From positions 1 to 58,669 of the forward strand of contig CAUVKI010000008.1 of assembly GCA_963552605.1 (NCBI GenBank): a DNA stretch of 58,669 bases. The letters run 5' to 3'. The translations under genes were made by a program, and so were the position numbers. Of this stretch, positions 43,552 to 52,672 are shown one piece after another. The notes under the pieces were generated by a model. The model ran no database searches and was not told the origin of the DNA. It was given only the letters and a program-made list of their open reading frames with translations. The DNA comes from CAUVKI01 sp963552605 (lineage in GTDB: Bacteria; Bacillota; Clostridia; Tissierellales; Peptoniphilaceae). Numbering within the stretch: the first letter of the stretch is position 1; each line of letters begins with the position of its first letter.

Positions 43552-44342
43552 AAAAGTTTTTATTTTTGATGCTCTTGATTTTGATTACAGGCTGTGGAGA
43601 AAATCGGGAGTACGGAGTTTTTATAGGAATTGGAAGCGAGCGGATTTCAAAGCTCTCAGCTTATAAAACTGTGGTGATAGAGCCGGAGAACTTCACTAAA
43701 GAAGAAGTCGAGCATTTGAAATCACAAGAAAAGGAGGTCTATGCCTACTTGAATGTCGGAGCGCTTGAGGAATACAGGTATTATTACGACAGATATAGGA
43801 AATATGAGTTGGGAGCATATGAAAATTGGGATGACGAGGTTTGGATTGATGTTTCAAAAAAAGAATGGCAGTTTTTTTTGGTGAATGATCTCGGAAAGAA
43901 ATATAAAGACAAGGGCTTTGACGGTTTTTTCATAGATAATGCAGATGTTTATTACCATTATCAGGACGAAAAAATCTATCAAGGCTTAGTGGAAATTTTA
44001 AAAGGGTTAAAAGAGAACGGCTCAAAAATCATAATAAACGGAGGAGATGTGTTCGTTTCAAGAGTGCTTTATGAAGCTTCCGACACACAAATCTTTGACG
44101 CCGTAAATCAGGAAACGGTTTTCACTTCCATAAACTTTTCCGAAAAAACTTACGGCAGATCTTCGGACGAATCAAGGGAATATTTCTGCGAATATCTGAA
44201 AAAAGTAAAAGACAGCGGAAAAGAAGTCTATCTTTTGGAATACTCTCCGGATTTTTTTACAAAAATGGAAATCAAAAAATATTGCGAAGAAAACGATATG
44301 AAATATTTCATCTCCCCCGATTTAAGTCTTACAAACGATTAA
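43548..44342 (+). CDS. Lipoprotein with GH114-like TIM-barrel domain
   Basis: The lipobox ILITGC places the lipid on Cys16. The 264-aa protein then follows the GH114/TM1410 plan: KTVVIEPENFTKEEV, VYAYLNVGALEEYR, GFDGFFIDNADVYYH (acidic active-site strand) and IIINGGDVF. Relatives include endo-alpha-1,4-polygalactosaminidases. Here it is on the cell surface and coupled to the methyltransferase gene. Its substrate is unknown; an exopolysaccharide or wall sugar is likely. Confidence 0.8.
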   Translation: MKKFLFLMLLILITGCGENREYGVFIGIGSERISKLSAYKTVVIEPENFTKEEVEHLKSQEKEVYAYLNVGALEEYRYYYDRYRKYELGAYENWDDEVWIDVSKKEWQFFLVNDLGKKYKDKGFDGFFIDNADVYYHYQDEKIYQGLVEILKGLKENGSKIIINGGDVFVSRVLYEASDTQIFDAVNQETVFTSINFSEKTYGRSSDESREYFCEYLKKVKDSGKEVYLLEYSPDFFTKMEIKKYCEENDMKYFISPDLSLTND

Positions 44343-44356
44343 AAGCTCCCTATAAT
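44329..44356 (+). promoter_or_regulatory. Putative promoter of the secreted repeat protein
   Basis: TTACAA (44329-44334), a 16-base spacer, then TATAAT (44351-44356). It straddles the end of the GH114-like gene and lies 67 bases before the next ATG. Confidence 0.5.
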
Positions 44357-44423
44357 ATAAAGCGTTGCGGATAGGGTGTGATATAAGTTAAGTAATTTAG
44401 TAAAGAAAGGGAGGTTATTTACT

Positions 44424-45284
44424 ATGAGGAAGATTATGGGTTTGGTTTTCACCACGTTTGCAGCATTAGTGCTACATTCATCGTCCTTTGCAACTCCGGT
44501 GCATGGAGAAAGTTTTAGCGGCTATCCTATAAAAATCACTGAGAAGTATATAAAAGAGGCAGGGACAAATGGAAAGGATGAGTATGGGAATGATGTTATT
44601 GAGATACCGTTGGGTCCCTCAAGTGGAGTGCAGTTCGGGATTGAAAAACCTGAATTGATAAATTCCTCTCCTATAGAATTTACCAAAGAATATATTGAGA
44701 AGCATGGGGTGCGTAAGAAAGACGAAAATGGGAAGGATATCATAGAATTGCCTCTTGGTCCGTCGTTTTCAAATATTAATGCCTTGCCCAATGCAGCGGG
44801 TGTGGATGATAGGGGAGGTTATTCTTCCAAGCACTTCAGTTTTGTGCCTCATTTTCATGAAGTAATCAATGTTTCCAAGTACGCTTATAGCGGTTTTGTG
44901 CCGGTAACCTCATATGCGGCTCCGGGTTTTACAATTTCCAAATCTACACATACGACTTTTAACATAAACTTAGCATTAAATCTCAACGGAGGGATTACAA
45001 ATGGGATTGTAGAAACGGCTTTGGGAGCTTCTTTAGGAGGAGCATATGAAACAGGATATGGCGAGTCTTATACGGCTGTGATTCCGAAGGGATATATCGG
45101 GAGGATAGCATACCGATACTGTTCTTATATGTATGACTTTACCAACAAGGCGACATATATTCATTATGGTAATCCTCCGTATTTCGTTCAAATTCCTCTC
45201 TATATGGAAGTGCAATATCATAGATGCCGGGGTGAGAGTAGACCTTATCACGGATTTTACTATCTTCAAATTCAAGAATACTAA
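44424..45284 (+). CDS. Secreted protein of unknown function with two internal repeats
   Basis: A signal peptide (residues 1-24, ending SSFA) precedes a 260-residue exported region. Residues 35-66 and 83-114 are repeats of 32 residues sharing PI..T..YI...G and IE.PLGPS; 18 of 32 positions match. The second half is rich in small polar residues in alternating pattern (FNINLALNLNGGITNGIVET), followed by PKGYIGRIAYRY, which looks like beta-strand material of the type found in secreted pore-forming-like or surface proteins. I do not recognise a named family. It has its own promoter and terminator and a strong AAGGGAGG site. It is monocistronic. Confidence 0.8.
   Translation: MRKIMGLVFTTFAALVLHSSSFATPVHGESFSGYPIKITEKYIKEAGTNGKDEYGNDVIEIPLGPSSGVQFGIEKPELINSSPIEFTKEYIEKHGVRKKDENGKDIIELPLGPSFSNINALPNAAGVDDRGGYSSKHFSFVPHFHEVINVSKYAYSGFVPVTSYAAPGFTISKSTHTTFNINLALNLNGGITNGIVETALGASLGGAYETGYGESYTAVIPKGYIGRIAYRYCSYMYDFTNKATYIHYGNPPYFVQIPLYMEVQYHRCRGESRPYHGFYYLQIQEY
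44526..44621 (+). repeat. Internal protein repeat, copy 1
   Basis: Encodes residues 35-66 of the secreted protein (starts PIKITEKYIKEAG, ends VIEIPLGPS). Partner at 44670-44765. Confidence 0.8.
44670..44765 (+). repeat. Internal protein repeat, copy 2
   Basis: Encodes residues 83-114 (starts PIEFTKEYIEKHG, ends IIELPLGPS). It is separated from copy 1 by 16 residues. Confidence 0.8.
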
Positions 45285-45287
45285 GAT

Positions 45288-45321
45288 AAAAAAACCTCCT
45301 TTGTTGCAGAGAGGTTTTTTT
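45288..45321 (+). terminator. Intrinsic terminator after the secreted protein gene
   Basis: AAAAAACCTC pairs with GAGGTTTTTT around a 12-base loop, followed by T. It starts four bases after the stop codon. Confidence 0.85.
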
Positions 45322-45337
45322 ATTTGCCAAAAATTTT

Positions 45338-45366
45338 TTGGATTTAAAATATAATTCGGTTATAAT
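45338..45366 (+). promoter_or_regulatory. Promoter of the aspS operon
   Basis: TTGGAT (45338-45343), a 17-base spacer, then a perfect TATAAT (45361-45366). The leader is too short for a T-box riboswitch. Confidence 0.6.
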
Positions 45367-45396
45367 TACCGAGTATTGACTAAGGGAGGAATGATG

Positions 45397-47154
45397 ATGA
45401 AAAGAAATCAGATGTCGGGAGAGCTCAGAAGAAGTGACATAGGCAGAGAAGTGGTGCTTATGGGATGGGCGCAGAAGGCGAGAAATTTGGGTGCGGTTAT
45501 TTTTGTTGACTTGAGAGATACAACGGGAATTAGTCAAGTGGTGTTTGATGATACGGTTGATGAAGAAGTGTTTAAGCTTGCAGAGACTATACGAAGTGAA
45601 TTTGTGATAGCGGTTAAGGGAAAGGTGAGGGAGAGAGCTTCCATAAACCAAGAAATTCCCACAGGAGAAATAGAGGTGCTTGCAGCTTCCCTTGAGATTT
45701 TAAACACTGCGCAAACTCCGCCCATATATATCAAAGATGACGATAATGCAACAGAGAGTATGAGATTAAAGTATCGCTACTTGGATTTGAGAAAAAAATC
45801 TCTTCAGGATAAACTTAAACTCAGGGCAAAGGCGGCTTCAATAATACGCAACTTTATGGCTGAAAATAATTTTATAGAAATCGAAACTCCTTTTCTTACA
45901 AAACCCACACCGGAGGGAGCAAGAGATTATTTGGTTCCGAGCCGCATAAACGAAGGGGCTTTTTATGCGCTTCCGCAATCTCCCCAGCTTCTTAAACAGC
46001 TTTTAATGGTGTCGGGAATGGATAGATATTACCAGATTGTCAGATGTTTCAGAGATGAGGATTTAAGAGCCAACCGCCAACCCGAGTTCACTCAGGTTGA
46101 TATGGAAATGAGTTTTGTGGATATTGATGATGTGATGGAAGTAAATGAAAAACTTGTGAAGAAACTTTTTTCGGAACTTTGGGGTATGGAGCTTAAAATA
46201 CCGTTTGAGAGAATGACTTATGGCGAGTCTATGGAGAGGTTTGGAGTTGATAAGCCCGATTTGCGGTTTGGAATGGAGCTAAAAAACCTAAGCGAGCTTT
46301 TCAAAAATTCCGATTTTTCCGTTTTCAAGGAGGCGGTTGCATCAGGAGGGAGCGTTCGAGGTATAAACTGTAAGGGCGGGGCGGATTTTTCCAGAAAAAA
46401 AATCACCACTCTTGAAGATTTTGTAAAAAATTACGGTGCAAAAGGTTTGGCTTGGGTAAAATTCACGGCAGAGGGTTTTTCGGGATCAATTTCTAAGTTC
46501 TTGGATAATTCCATAGTGGAAAACTTAAAAGAGAAGATGGAAATTGAAGTCGGGGATTTAATTTTAATCGTTTCGGGAAAAAATGAAATCGTCCTTGACA
46601 GCTTAGGCAACTTGAGAAATCATTTGGCAAAAGAGATGAATTTATTGGATCATTCCGTCATATATCCTCTATGGATTACGGAATTTCCGCTGTTTGAATA
46701 CAGCGAAGATGAGCAAAGATATATGGCTAAGCACCACCCTTTCACTCACCCTATGGACGAGGATATCGAATTTTTAGAAACGGATAAGGCGAGAGTGAGA
46801 GCAAAGGCGTATGATCTTGTTATCAACGGAGATGAAATGGGCGGAGGCTCAATAAGAATTCACGATGCCGAGCTTCAGAAGAAGATGTTTAAGGCTTTGG
46901 GATTTACGGAGGAAGAAGCCGAGGCTCAATTCGGATTTTTGATAGAGGCATTCAGATACGGTACTCCTCCTCACGGGGGCTTGGCTTACGGTTTTGATCG
47001 TTTGATGATGCTTTTGAATAAGACGGACAACATAAGAGATGTCATAGCTTTTCCTAAAACTCAACAGGCAAGTTGTCTGCTTACAGGTGCACCGGCTCAA
47101 GTTTCAGACAAACAGCTTGACGAAGTTCACATCTCAATAAAAGATGAAAAATAA
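45397..47154 (+). CDS. aspS: Aspartyl-tRNA synthetase
   Basis: It charges tRNA(Asp) with aspartate. The 585-aa bacterial-type enzyme has the N-terminal OB fold, class II motif 2 (CFRDEDLRANRQPEFTQVDMEMSF region), the bacterial GAD insertion in the middle and motif 3 (GLAYGFDRLMML). Three ATG codons in a row (45391, 45394, 45397) follow AAGGGAGGA; the third has the best spacing. It overlaps tcdA by 11 bases. Whether it also charges tRNA(Asn) cannot be judged without gatCAB and asnS. Confidence 0.96.
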   Translation: MKRNQMSGELRRSDIGREVVLMGWAQKARNLGAVIFVDLRDTTGISQVVFDDTVDEEVFKLAETIRSEFVIAVKGKVRERASINQEIPTGEIEVLAASLEILNTAQTPPIYIKDDDNATESMRLKYRYLDLRKKSLQDKLKLRAKAASIIRNFMAENNFIEIETPFLTKPTPEGARDYLVPSRINEGAFYALPQSPQLLKQLLMVSGMDRYYQIVRCFRDEDLRANRQPEFTQVDMEMSFVDIDDVMEVNEKLVKKLFSELWGMELKIPFERMTYGESMERFGVDKPDLRFGMELKNLSELFKNSDFSVFKEAVASGGSVRGINCKGGADFSRKKITTLEDFVKNYGAKGLAWVKFTAEGFSGSISKFLDNSIVENLKEKMEIEVGDLILIVSGKNEIVLDSLGNLRNHLAKEMNLLDHSVIYPLWITEFPLFEYSEDEQRYMAKHHPFTHPMDEDIEFLETDKARVRAKAYDLVINGDEMGGGSIRIHDAELQKKMFKALGFTEEEAEAQFGFLIEAFRYGTPPHGGLAYGFDRLMMLLNKTDNIRDVIAFPKTQQASCLLTGAPAQVSDKQLDEVHISIKDEK

Positions 47155-47833
47155 AGCTTTTGAGCGTACTGCTCTACTTTTGGGCGATGACGGGCTTGAT
47201 AAATTGTTAAGTGCCAAAGTGGCGGTTGTGGGACTTGGGGGTGTAGGAGGATATGTCGCCGAGGCGTTAATTCGTTCGGGAATTGGCAAGATTATACTTG
47301 TTGATTATGATTTTGTTGACGAAACCAATATCAACCGCCAGTTAATTGCCACACTCGATAACATAGGCAAAAAAAAGGTTTTTTGTTGGGAAAGGCGTGC
47401 AAACTCGATAAGAGAAGATATAGAGATAAGAGCATATGATGAAAAGTTTTCTTCAGATAACCATTGTTTCATATGGAAAGAAAATCCTGATTTTATCGCA
47501 GATGCTATTGACGATGTAAGGGCAAAAATTTTTCTTGTAGCCGAAGCGCATAGAAGAAAGATAGAAATTATCTCCGCAATGGGCTGCGGGAACAAATTGG
47601 ATCCCACGGGGTTCAGAGTGGCGGATATTTATGAAACTTCATATGACCCTTTGTCAAGAGTGATGAGAAAGAAGCTTAGGGGTCTTGGTATAAGCAAACA
47701 CAAGGTGGTATATTCAGAAGAGAAAAATGATTTTTCTTTTGCAAATCCTACGGGTTCGACAGCTTTTTGCCCCTCGGTCGCAGGACTTATTATGGCGGCG
47801 GAGATAGTTAAGAGTTTGTGTGAAAGGAGGTAA
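47144..47833 (+). CDS. tcdA: tRNA threonylcarbamoyladenosine dehydratase (TcdA/CsdL, ThiF family)
   Basis: This E1-like enzyme uses ATP to cyclise t6A37 in tRNA to ct6A. The 229-aa protein has the nucleotide-binding VVGLGGVGGYVAEALIRSGI, the acidic DYDFVDETNINRQL and the family segment SAMGCGNKLDPTGFRVADIYET. It is encoded at the end of aspS with overlapping frames, and is followed by the RseC-like gene. Confidence 0.9.
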   Translation: MKNKAFERTALLLGDDGLDKLLSAKVAVVGLGGVGGYVAEALIRSGIGKIILVDYDFVDETNINRQLIATLDNIGKKKVFCWERRANSIREDIEIRAYDEKFSSDNHCFIWKENPDFIADAIDDVRAKIFLVAEAHRRKIEIISAMGCGNKLDPTGFRVADIYETSYDPLSRVMRKKLRGLGISKHKVVYSEEKNDFSFANPTGSTAFCPSVAGLIMAAEIVKSLCERR

Positions 47834-47835
47834 AA

Positions 47836-48246
47836 ATGCAAAAGCAGGGATTGGTATTGGAAGCTGATGATAAGCTTGCCACGATAGAGGTATCACGAGC
47901 TTCGGCATGCGGAAGTTGTGAGAGTTGCGCTATGCGGTGTGAAGAAAAAAAGATGAATGTGATAGTGAAAAATACCTTGGGTGCAAGGGCGGGGGACAGA
48001 GTAGAAATCTCCACCGAGCAGGGAAGTCTTTTGAAAGTGCTTTTGATGTTTTATTTCGTTCCCTTCGTAGCATTGTGTTCGGGAATTGCGTTGGGTTGGT
48101 TTTTGTTTTGGGATATGTCGGATAATAAAGAGATATTAAGTTTTCTTCTGGGGAGTGTTTTTTTGGCTGCAAGTTATGGAGGAATTAAGTTATATGACAT
48201 TCGGGTGGGACATGAAGAGCTTATCAAGATGGTGTCTATCCTTTAG
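47836..48246 (+). CDS. RseC/MucC-like membrane protein with cysteine cluster
   Basis: A 136-aa SoxR-reducing RseC/MucC family protein. A cytoplasmic N-terminal domain holds four closely spaced cysteines (ACGSCESCAMRC), followed by two transmembrane helices (about residues 71-91 and 98-117). In Clostridia and relatives such proteins are linked to the Rnf complex or electron transfer; no rnf gene is in this window. It starts two bases after tcdA with GAAAGGAGG. Confidence 0.82.
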   Translation: MQKQGLVLEADDKLATIEVSRASACGSCESCAMRCEEKKMNVIVKNTLGARAGDRVEISTEQGSLLKVLLMFYFVPFVALCSGIALGWFLFWDMSDNKEILSFLLGSVFLAASYGGIKLYDIRVGHEELIKMVSIL

Positions 48247-48264
48247 AAATATGCGGAGGATTTT

Positions 48265-48741
48265 ATGGCTTTAAGAGAATTGAGAATTACGGGAGATCCG
48301 ATTTTGCGCAAACGCTCTCGAGAAATCACGGCGATTGACGACAGGATAAAAGAGCTTTCAGAAGATATGCTTGAAATGGTAAAGGAACACGACGGTGCGG
48401 GACTTGCCGCAGTGCAGGTGGGAATACTCAGACGCATTATAGTGGCAATTATAGGTGGTGAACCGAGGGTGATGCTAAATCCCGAGATTTTGGAAACTAA
48501 AGGTGTGCAAAAGGGTTTTGAGGGCTGTCTTTCGGTGCCGGGGAAATCGGGTGAGGTAATTCGTCCTAAGGGGCTCGTCGTAAGGTATAAAACTCTTGAG
48601 GGAGAAACTGAGGAACTCTATTTGGAAGATTTCGAGGCACGCACCATTTCGCACGAAGTCGATCACTTAAACGGCGTACTCTATACGGATAAGCTTGAAG
48701 GTCCCTTATACAGTATGGACAGGAAAAAGGGAAAGAAATGA
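48265..48741 (+). CDS. def: Peptide deformylase
   Basis: It removes the formyl group from the N-terminal methionine of new proteins. All three metal-site motifs are present: GAGLAAVQVG, EGCLSVPG and the zinc-binding HEVDHLNGVL. The 158-aa length is typical. It overlaps fmt, which makes formylmethionyl-tRNA, by four bases; the def-fmt pair is widely conserved. Confidence 0.96.
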   Translation: MALRELRITGDPILRKRSREITAIDDRIKELSEDMLEMVKEHDGAGLAAVQVGILRRIIVAIIGGEPRVMLNPEILETKGVQKGFEGCLSVPGKSGEVIRPKGLVVRYKTLEGETEELYLEDFEARTISHEVDHLNGVLYTDKLEGPLYSMDRKKGKK

Positions 48742-49661
48742 AACTGGTATTTCTGGGTACGGCGGATATAGCAGTTCCGTCTTTAAGAAAACTTTCCTCG
48801 GAGCACGATGTAGCTCTGGTTATAACTCAGCCTGACAGACCCAAAGGAAGGGGGAAAAAACTTTCTCCCTCTCCGGTAAAAGTTTTGGCAAATGAACTGG
48901 GACTTGAGGTTTATCAGCCCGAAAATATAAATTCCGAAGCTTCCATAAGCGTTATAGAAAAAATTAAACCTGATTTGACAGTCGTGATAGCCTATGGGCA
49001 AATTTTATCCAAGGCATTTCTTGAAATTCCCAAGAAAACCGCAGTAAATCTTCACGCTTCACTGCTCCCTAAATATAGGGGAGCTTCTCCCGTGCAAACA
49101 GCCGTATTATCCGGAGAAAGCATTGTGGGAGTTACCGTTATGGAAATTGAAGAAACATTGGACAGCGGAGATATTCTAAGCGTTTTTGAAATTCCCGTCG
49201 GAGATAAGAATGCAGAAGAACTTTTGGAGGAGATGGCGGAAAGAGGAGCTGAACTTCTGTCGGATACCCTAAAAAAGTTCGATACTTTTTATGCCGAAAG
49301 AAAACCTCAAGATGAAAAAAAAGCCACCTACTGTAAGAAACTTACCAAAGAGGACGGAAAAATTTTGTGGGGAAATTCCGCGGCAAAAATAAAAGCTATG
49401 ATAAAGGGGCTTCAACCTTTTCCCATAGCCTATTCCACACTGAACGGGCAAAAATGGAAGTTTTATGATGCCAAGGTGAAAGACGGAAAATCCGACAAAC
49501 CGTCGGGAATGATAATCGCCGTCGGAGCTGAAGGGATATGTGTTGCCACAGGGGAGGGCATACTTCAAATCACAACACTCCAGCTTCCTAACAAGCGAAA
49601 AATGACTGTTAAGGAATTTCTTGCCGGAAATACCATAAGTGTGGGGGAATGCTTTGAGTGA
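48738..49661 (+). CDS. fmt: Methionyl-tRNA formyltransferase
   Basis: It formylates initiator Met-tRNA using 10-formyltetrahydrofolate. The 307-aa enzyme has the Rossmann start (KLVFLGTADIAVPSL), the tRNA-binding loop (TQPDRPKGRGKKLSPSPVK) and the catalytic NLHASLLPKYRGASPVQ segment with Asn and His. A C-terminal OB domain follows. The start overlaps the def stop in ATGA. Confidence 0.96.
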   Translation: MKLVFLGTADIAVPSLRKLSSEHDVALVITQPDRPKGRGKKLSPSPVKVLANELGLEVYQPENINSEASISVIEKIKPDLTVVIAYGQILSKAFLEIPKKTAVNLHASLLPKYRGASPVQTAVLSGESIVGVTVMEIEETLDSGDILSVFEIPVGDKNAEELLEEMAERGAELLSDTLKKFDTFYAERKPQDEKKATYCKKLTKEDGKILWGNSAAKIKAMIKGLQPFPIAYSTLNGQKWKFYDAKVKDGKSDKPSGMIIAVGAEGICVATGEGILQITTLQLPNKRKMTVKEFLAGNTISVGECFE

Positions 49662-49681
49662 TAAAAAGGGGGGGATAGAAT

Positions 49682-50362
49682 ATGTTTATTGACAGCACTT
49701 ATATAGTTTTTGTGTTACCTGCCATTATTTTTTCCTTTATAGCGGATATGATTGTGAAAAGAGTGTACTCAAAATATTCTAAAGTGGACAGCGAAACGGG
49801 TATGACGGGTGCGGAAGTAGCAAGAAAAATTATGGAAAGAAATGAAATATACGACATAAGAATTGTGCGTGCATCGGGAGTTTTGACGGATCATTTCAAC
49901 CCTAAAACAAAGACTGTATGTTTATCCCAAGAGGTATATGACTCCTCCAGTGTTGCGGCGTTGGGAATTGCGGCGCACGAGATAGGGCATGTAATTCAGC
50001 ACGCCGAGGGTTATACTCCTTTAAATATCCGTTCAGCCCTGGTTCCCGTCGTAAATATAAGCTCTCAAGCTTCTTGGATTTTATTTTCCGCAGGTTTGAT
50101 TTTAGACATAGGAGGGCTTATGGATTTGGGGATTATACTCTTTTCAAGTGCTTTTATATTTCAGGTGTTGACTCTGCCCGTTGAGTTTAATGCGAGTAAT
50201 AGGGCGGTTGCTCAGCTTGCGGACGGATTTTTGCCCGAGTCAAAACTTAATGATGCGGGGAGAGTATTATTTGCTGCGGGTTTAACCTATGTTGCGGCAA
50301 TGCTCGCCTCTCTTATGCAGCTTGTGAGACTTTTGGTGCTTAGAGGAAGAAGGCGTGATTAG
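49682..50362 (+). CDS. YugP-type membrane zinc metalloprotease
   Basis: A 226-aa membrane protein of the DUF2268-like/YugP neutral zinc metallopeptidase family. The zinc motif HEIGH is at residues 99-103, with flanking helices at the N-terminus and around residues 117-160 and 195-220. The signature segment ASGVLTDHFNPKTKTVCLS precedes it. This gene lies between fmt and rsmB in many Bacillota. Its substrate is not known. It overlaps rsmB by eight bases. Confidence 0.88.
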   Translation: MFIDSTYIVFVLPAIIFSFIADMIVKRVYSKYSKVDSETGMTGAEVARKIMERNEIYDIRIVRASGVLTDHFNPKTKTVCLSQEVYDSSSVAALGIAAHEIGHVIQHAEGYTPLNIRSALVPVVNISSQASWILFSAGLILDIGGLMDLGIILFSSAFIFQVLTLPVEFNASNRAVAQLADGFLPESKLNDAGRVLFAAGLTYVAAMLASLMQLVRLLVLRGRRRD

Positions 50363-51626
50363 TCCTGCAAGGAGCTACGCGCTGAATGTGCTTTGTGAGG
50401 TTGAAAACGGAGGGTATGCGAATATTCTTCTAAATCACCCTCCGGAAGAACTCAGCAAGAGAGATTTGCTTCTTTCAAGAAACTTGGTTTACGGGGTGCT
50501 TGAAAATTATAGATTTCTCAAGTTGATACTCTCAAGGATAAGTGAAACGAAAAAAATTCACCCCAATATTTCAAAAATCATATGCCTTGCTCTTTATCAA
50601 ATTATCTTTCTTTCAAAAATTCCCGCCCGCTCCGCCGTGAATGAGGCGGTCGAGCAGGCGAAGAAGATTAAGGGCGGAGCTTTTTCGGGTTTTGTGAACG
50701 GAGTGCTGCGCCGTTTTCTAAGAGATAAGGAAAAATTTTTATCCCTTGAGGAATTTGACGAAAGAGAACGCTTGGCTTTTAAATATTCACTACCGCAGTG
50801 GTTAAGCGAGATGTGGATTGAGTGTTACGGATTGGAAAAGGTTAAAGACTTTATTGGGAATATGCGTTCAAATTCGGTCTATATACGCACAAATACCCTG
50901 AAAACCGATAGAGATGAGCTTATGAAAATTCTTTTATCCGAGGGTGTAAACAGCGAAGTCGTGCAAAATTCCGATACGGCACTTTCGGTAAGAAGCAGCT
51001 CCTTGCTGACCGAGCTTTCATCTTACGGAGAGGGGCTTTTTTCTTTCCAAAATTATTCATCTCAACATTTTGTGGAAAGACTTCCCGATGTGTCGCTTAT
51101 GCTTGATGTATGCGCCGCTCCCGGAGGAAAATCGCTTGCCTACTGCGAAAGGCACACACATTCTAAAGTGATTTCCTGCGACATCTATGAAAAAAAACTT
51201 GCAGAGCTTAGGAGTAATGCCGAAAGACTCGGAATCAATAATATTAAAACTCTCATAAACGACGCTCTTTCTTATAGAGCGGAATGGGAAAAAGTTTTTC
51301 CCTTGGTGGTGTGTGATGTGCCGTGCAGTGACTTGGGAACGATTGTGAGTAAACCTGAAATTCTTTTGAGAAGAACCCCCGAAGATATTGAAACGCTCTC
51401 CAAAATGCAGGAAAAGATTTTGGACATCTCAAAAAATTATGTCGCACCGAGAGGAAAGCTTGCATTCAGCACTTGCACTATCAGTGAGCTTGAAAATGAA
51501 AACAACACCGAAAGCTTTCTTAGAAAACACAAGGATTTCAAACTGATTGAAAAACGGCAATTATTCCCTGATTTGAAAGGTATGCACGGCTTCTATTTTG
51601 CCGTGGCGGAGAGGTTGTATGAATAA
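50355..51626 (+). CDS. rsmB: 16S rRNA m5C967 methyltransferase
   Basis: The 423-aa enzyme has an N-terminal NusB-like RNA-binding domain (residues 1-130) and a C-terminal methyltransferase with the SAM site LDVCAAPGGKSLAY. The catalytic cysteines are in CDVPCSDLGT and STCTIS. It begins with GTG after AGAGGAAGAAGG, inside the end of the protease gene, and overlaps rlmN by eight bases. The def-fmt-rsmB-rlmN order is the usual Bacillota one. Confidence 0.95.
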   Translation: MISPARSYALNVLCEVENGGYANILLNHPPEELSKRDLLLSRNLVYGVLENYRFLKLILSRISETKKIHPNISKIICLALYQIIFLSKIPARSAVNEAVEQAKKIKGGAFSGFVNGVLRRFLRDKEKFLSLEEFDERERLAFKYSLPQWLSEMWIECYGLEKVKDFIGNMRSNSVYIRTNTLKTDRDELMKILLSEGVNSEVVQNSDTALSVRSSSLLTELSSYGEGLFSFQNYSSQHFVERLPDVSLMLDVCAAPGGKSLAYCERHTHSKVISCDIYEKKLAELRSNAERLGINNIKTLINDALSYRAEWEKVFPLVVCDVPCSDLGTIVSKPEILLRRTPEDIETLSKMQEKILDISKNYVAPRGKLAFSTCTISELENENNTESFLRKHKDFKLIEKRQLFPDLKGMHGFYFAVAERLYE

Positions 51627-52650
51627 GAATATTCTTGCAAATCTTTTGCCTGATGAACTTGAAAATTCGGTTCTCTCTCTAGGTTTTGAGAAATATAGGG
51701 CAAAACAGATTTTTCATTCCCTAAACAACTTAAATGAAAGTCTTAAGGGATTAAAACCCGAACAAAAGAAAATTCTCAAAGAAAGATTTTTATTTCCCGA
51801 AGCGGTTCTTGAAGAAATTTTTCATTCAAAATTGGACAGTACAAAAAAAGCTCTCGTCAAATTTCCTGACGGAAATATGGTCGAGAGCGTTTTTATGCGA
51901 TATGATTTCGGAAATTCCTGCTGCATTTCCACGCAGGTGGGGTGCAGAATGGGCTGTGTGTTCTGCGCTTCGGGAAAGAGCGGGCTTGTGAGGGATTTGG
52001 AGCCCTATGAAATGCTTTCTCAAGTAAGACTCCTCGAACAGTTCGGAAAGATTTCGCATATTGTGCTTATGGGAAGCGGAGAACCTTTGGATAATTACGA
52101 GAATGTTTTGAGATTTATAAAACTCATCTCCCACGAGAGCGGGAAAAATTTGAGTCTTAGAAATATCACCCTTTCAACTTCCGGTCTTCCCGACAAAATA
52201 AAAATGCTTGCCGACGAAACTTTGCCCATAGGACTTTCCCTCTCTCTGCACAATGCCGACCAAAAAAAGAGAGAGGAGATTATGCCGATTGCAAAAGCTC
52301 ATTCTTTGGAAGAAGTCAAAAAAGCCTTGCTGTATTACCAATCGAAAAATAATCGGAGAATTACTTTTGAATACACACTGATTGCCAATGAAAACGACTC
52401 AAAAAAAGATGCCGAAAACATTAAAAATTTTGCTAAAGGATTAAAATGTCATATAAATTTAATAAAGCTAAATCCCATTGAGGAATATAATAGGAAGAGT
52501 ACGGATTTGCAAACTGCCTCACATTTTCAGAAGCTCTTGGATAAAAGAGGACTCAATGCGACGATAAGAAGAACTCTGGGCGCAGACATAAGCGCCTCGT
52601 GCGGGCAGTTGAGAAACAGAAAACTTTTGGCGGTTTGCAATCGAAAATAA
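51619..52650 (+). CDS. rlmN: Dual-specificity RNA methyltransferase RlmN
   Basis: A radical SAM enzyme that methylates C2 of A2503 in 23S rRNA and A37 in tRNA. The cluster motif CxxxCxxC is in GCRMGCVFCASG and the methyl-carrying cysteine is near the end in ISASCGQL. It is 343 aa. I chose ATG 51619 (MNKNILANLL), which has GGAGAGG upstream and overlaps the rsmB stop. Confidence 0.95.
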   Translation: MNKNILANLLPDELENSVLSLGFEKYRAKQIFHSLNNLNESLKGLKPEQKKILKERFLFPEAVLEEIFHSKLDSTKKALVKFPDGNMVESVFMRYDFGNSCCISTQVGCRMGCVFCASGKSGLVRDLEPYEMLSQVRLLEQFGKISHIVLMGSGEPLDNYENVLRFIKLISHESGKNLSLRNITLSTSGLPDKIKMLADETLPIGLSLSLHNADQKKREEIMPIAKAHSLEEVKKALLYYQSKNNRRITFEYTLIANENDSKKDAENIKNFAKGLKCHINLIKLNPIEEYNRKSTDLQTASHFQKLLDKRGLNATIRRTLGADISASCGQLRNRKLLAVCNRK

Positions 52651-52672
52651 TAAAGTATTACGGGTGATGCTA

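Noticed and set aside
45285..45396. T-box leader before aspS
   Set aside because: Only about 25 bases separate the promoter from the start codon, too few for a T-box.
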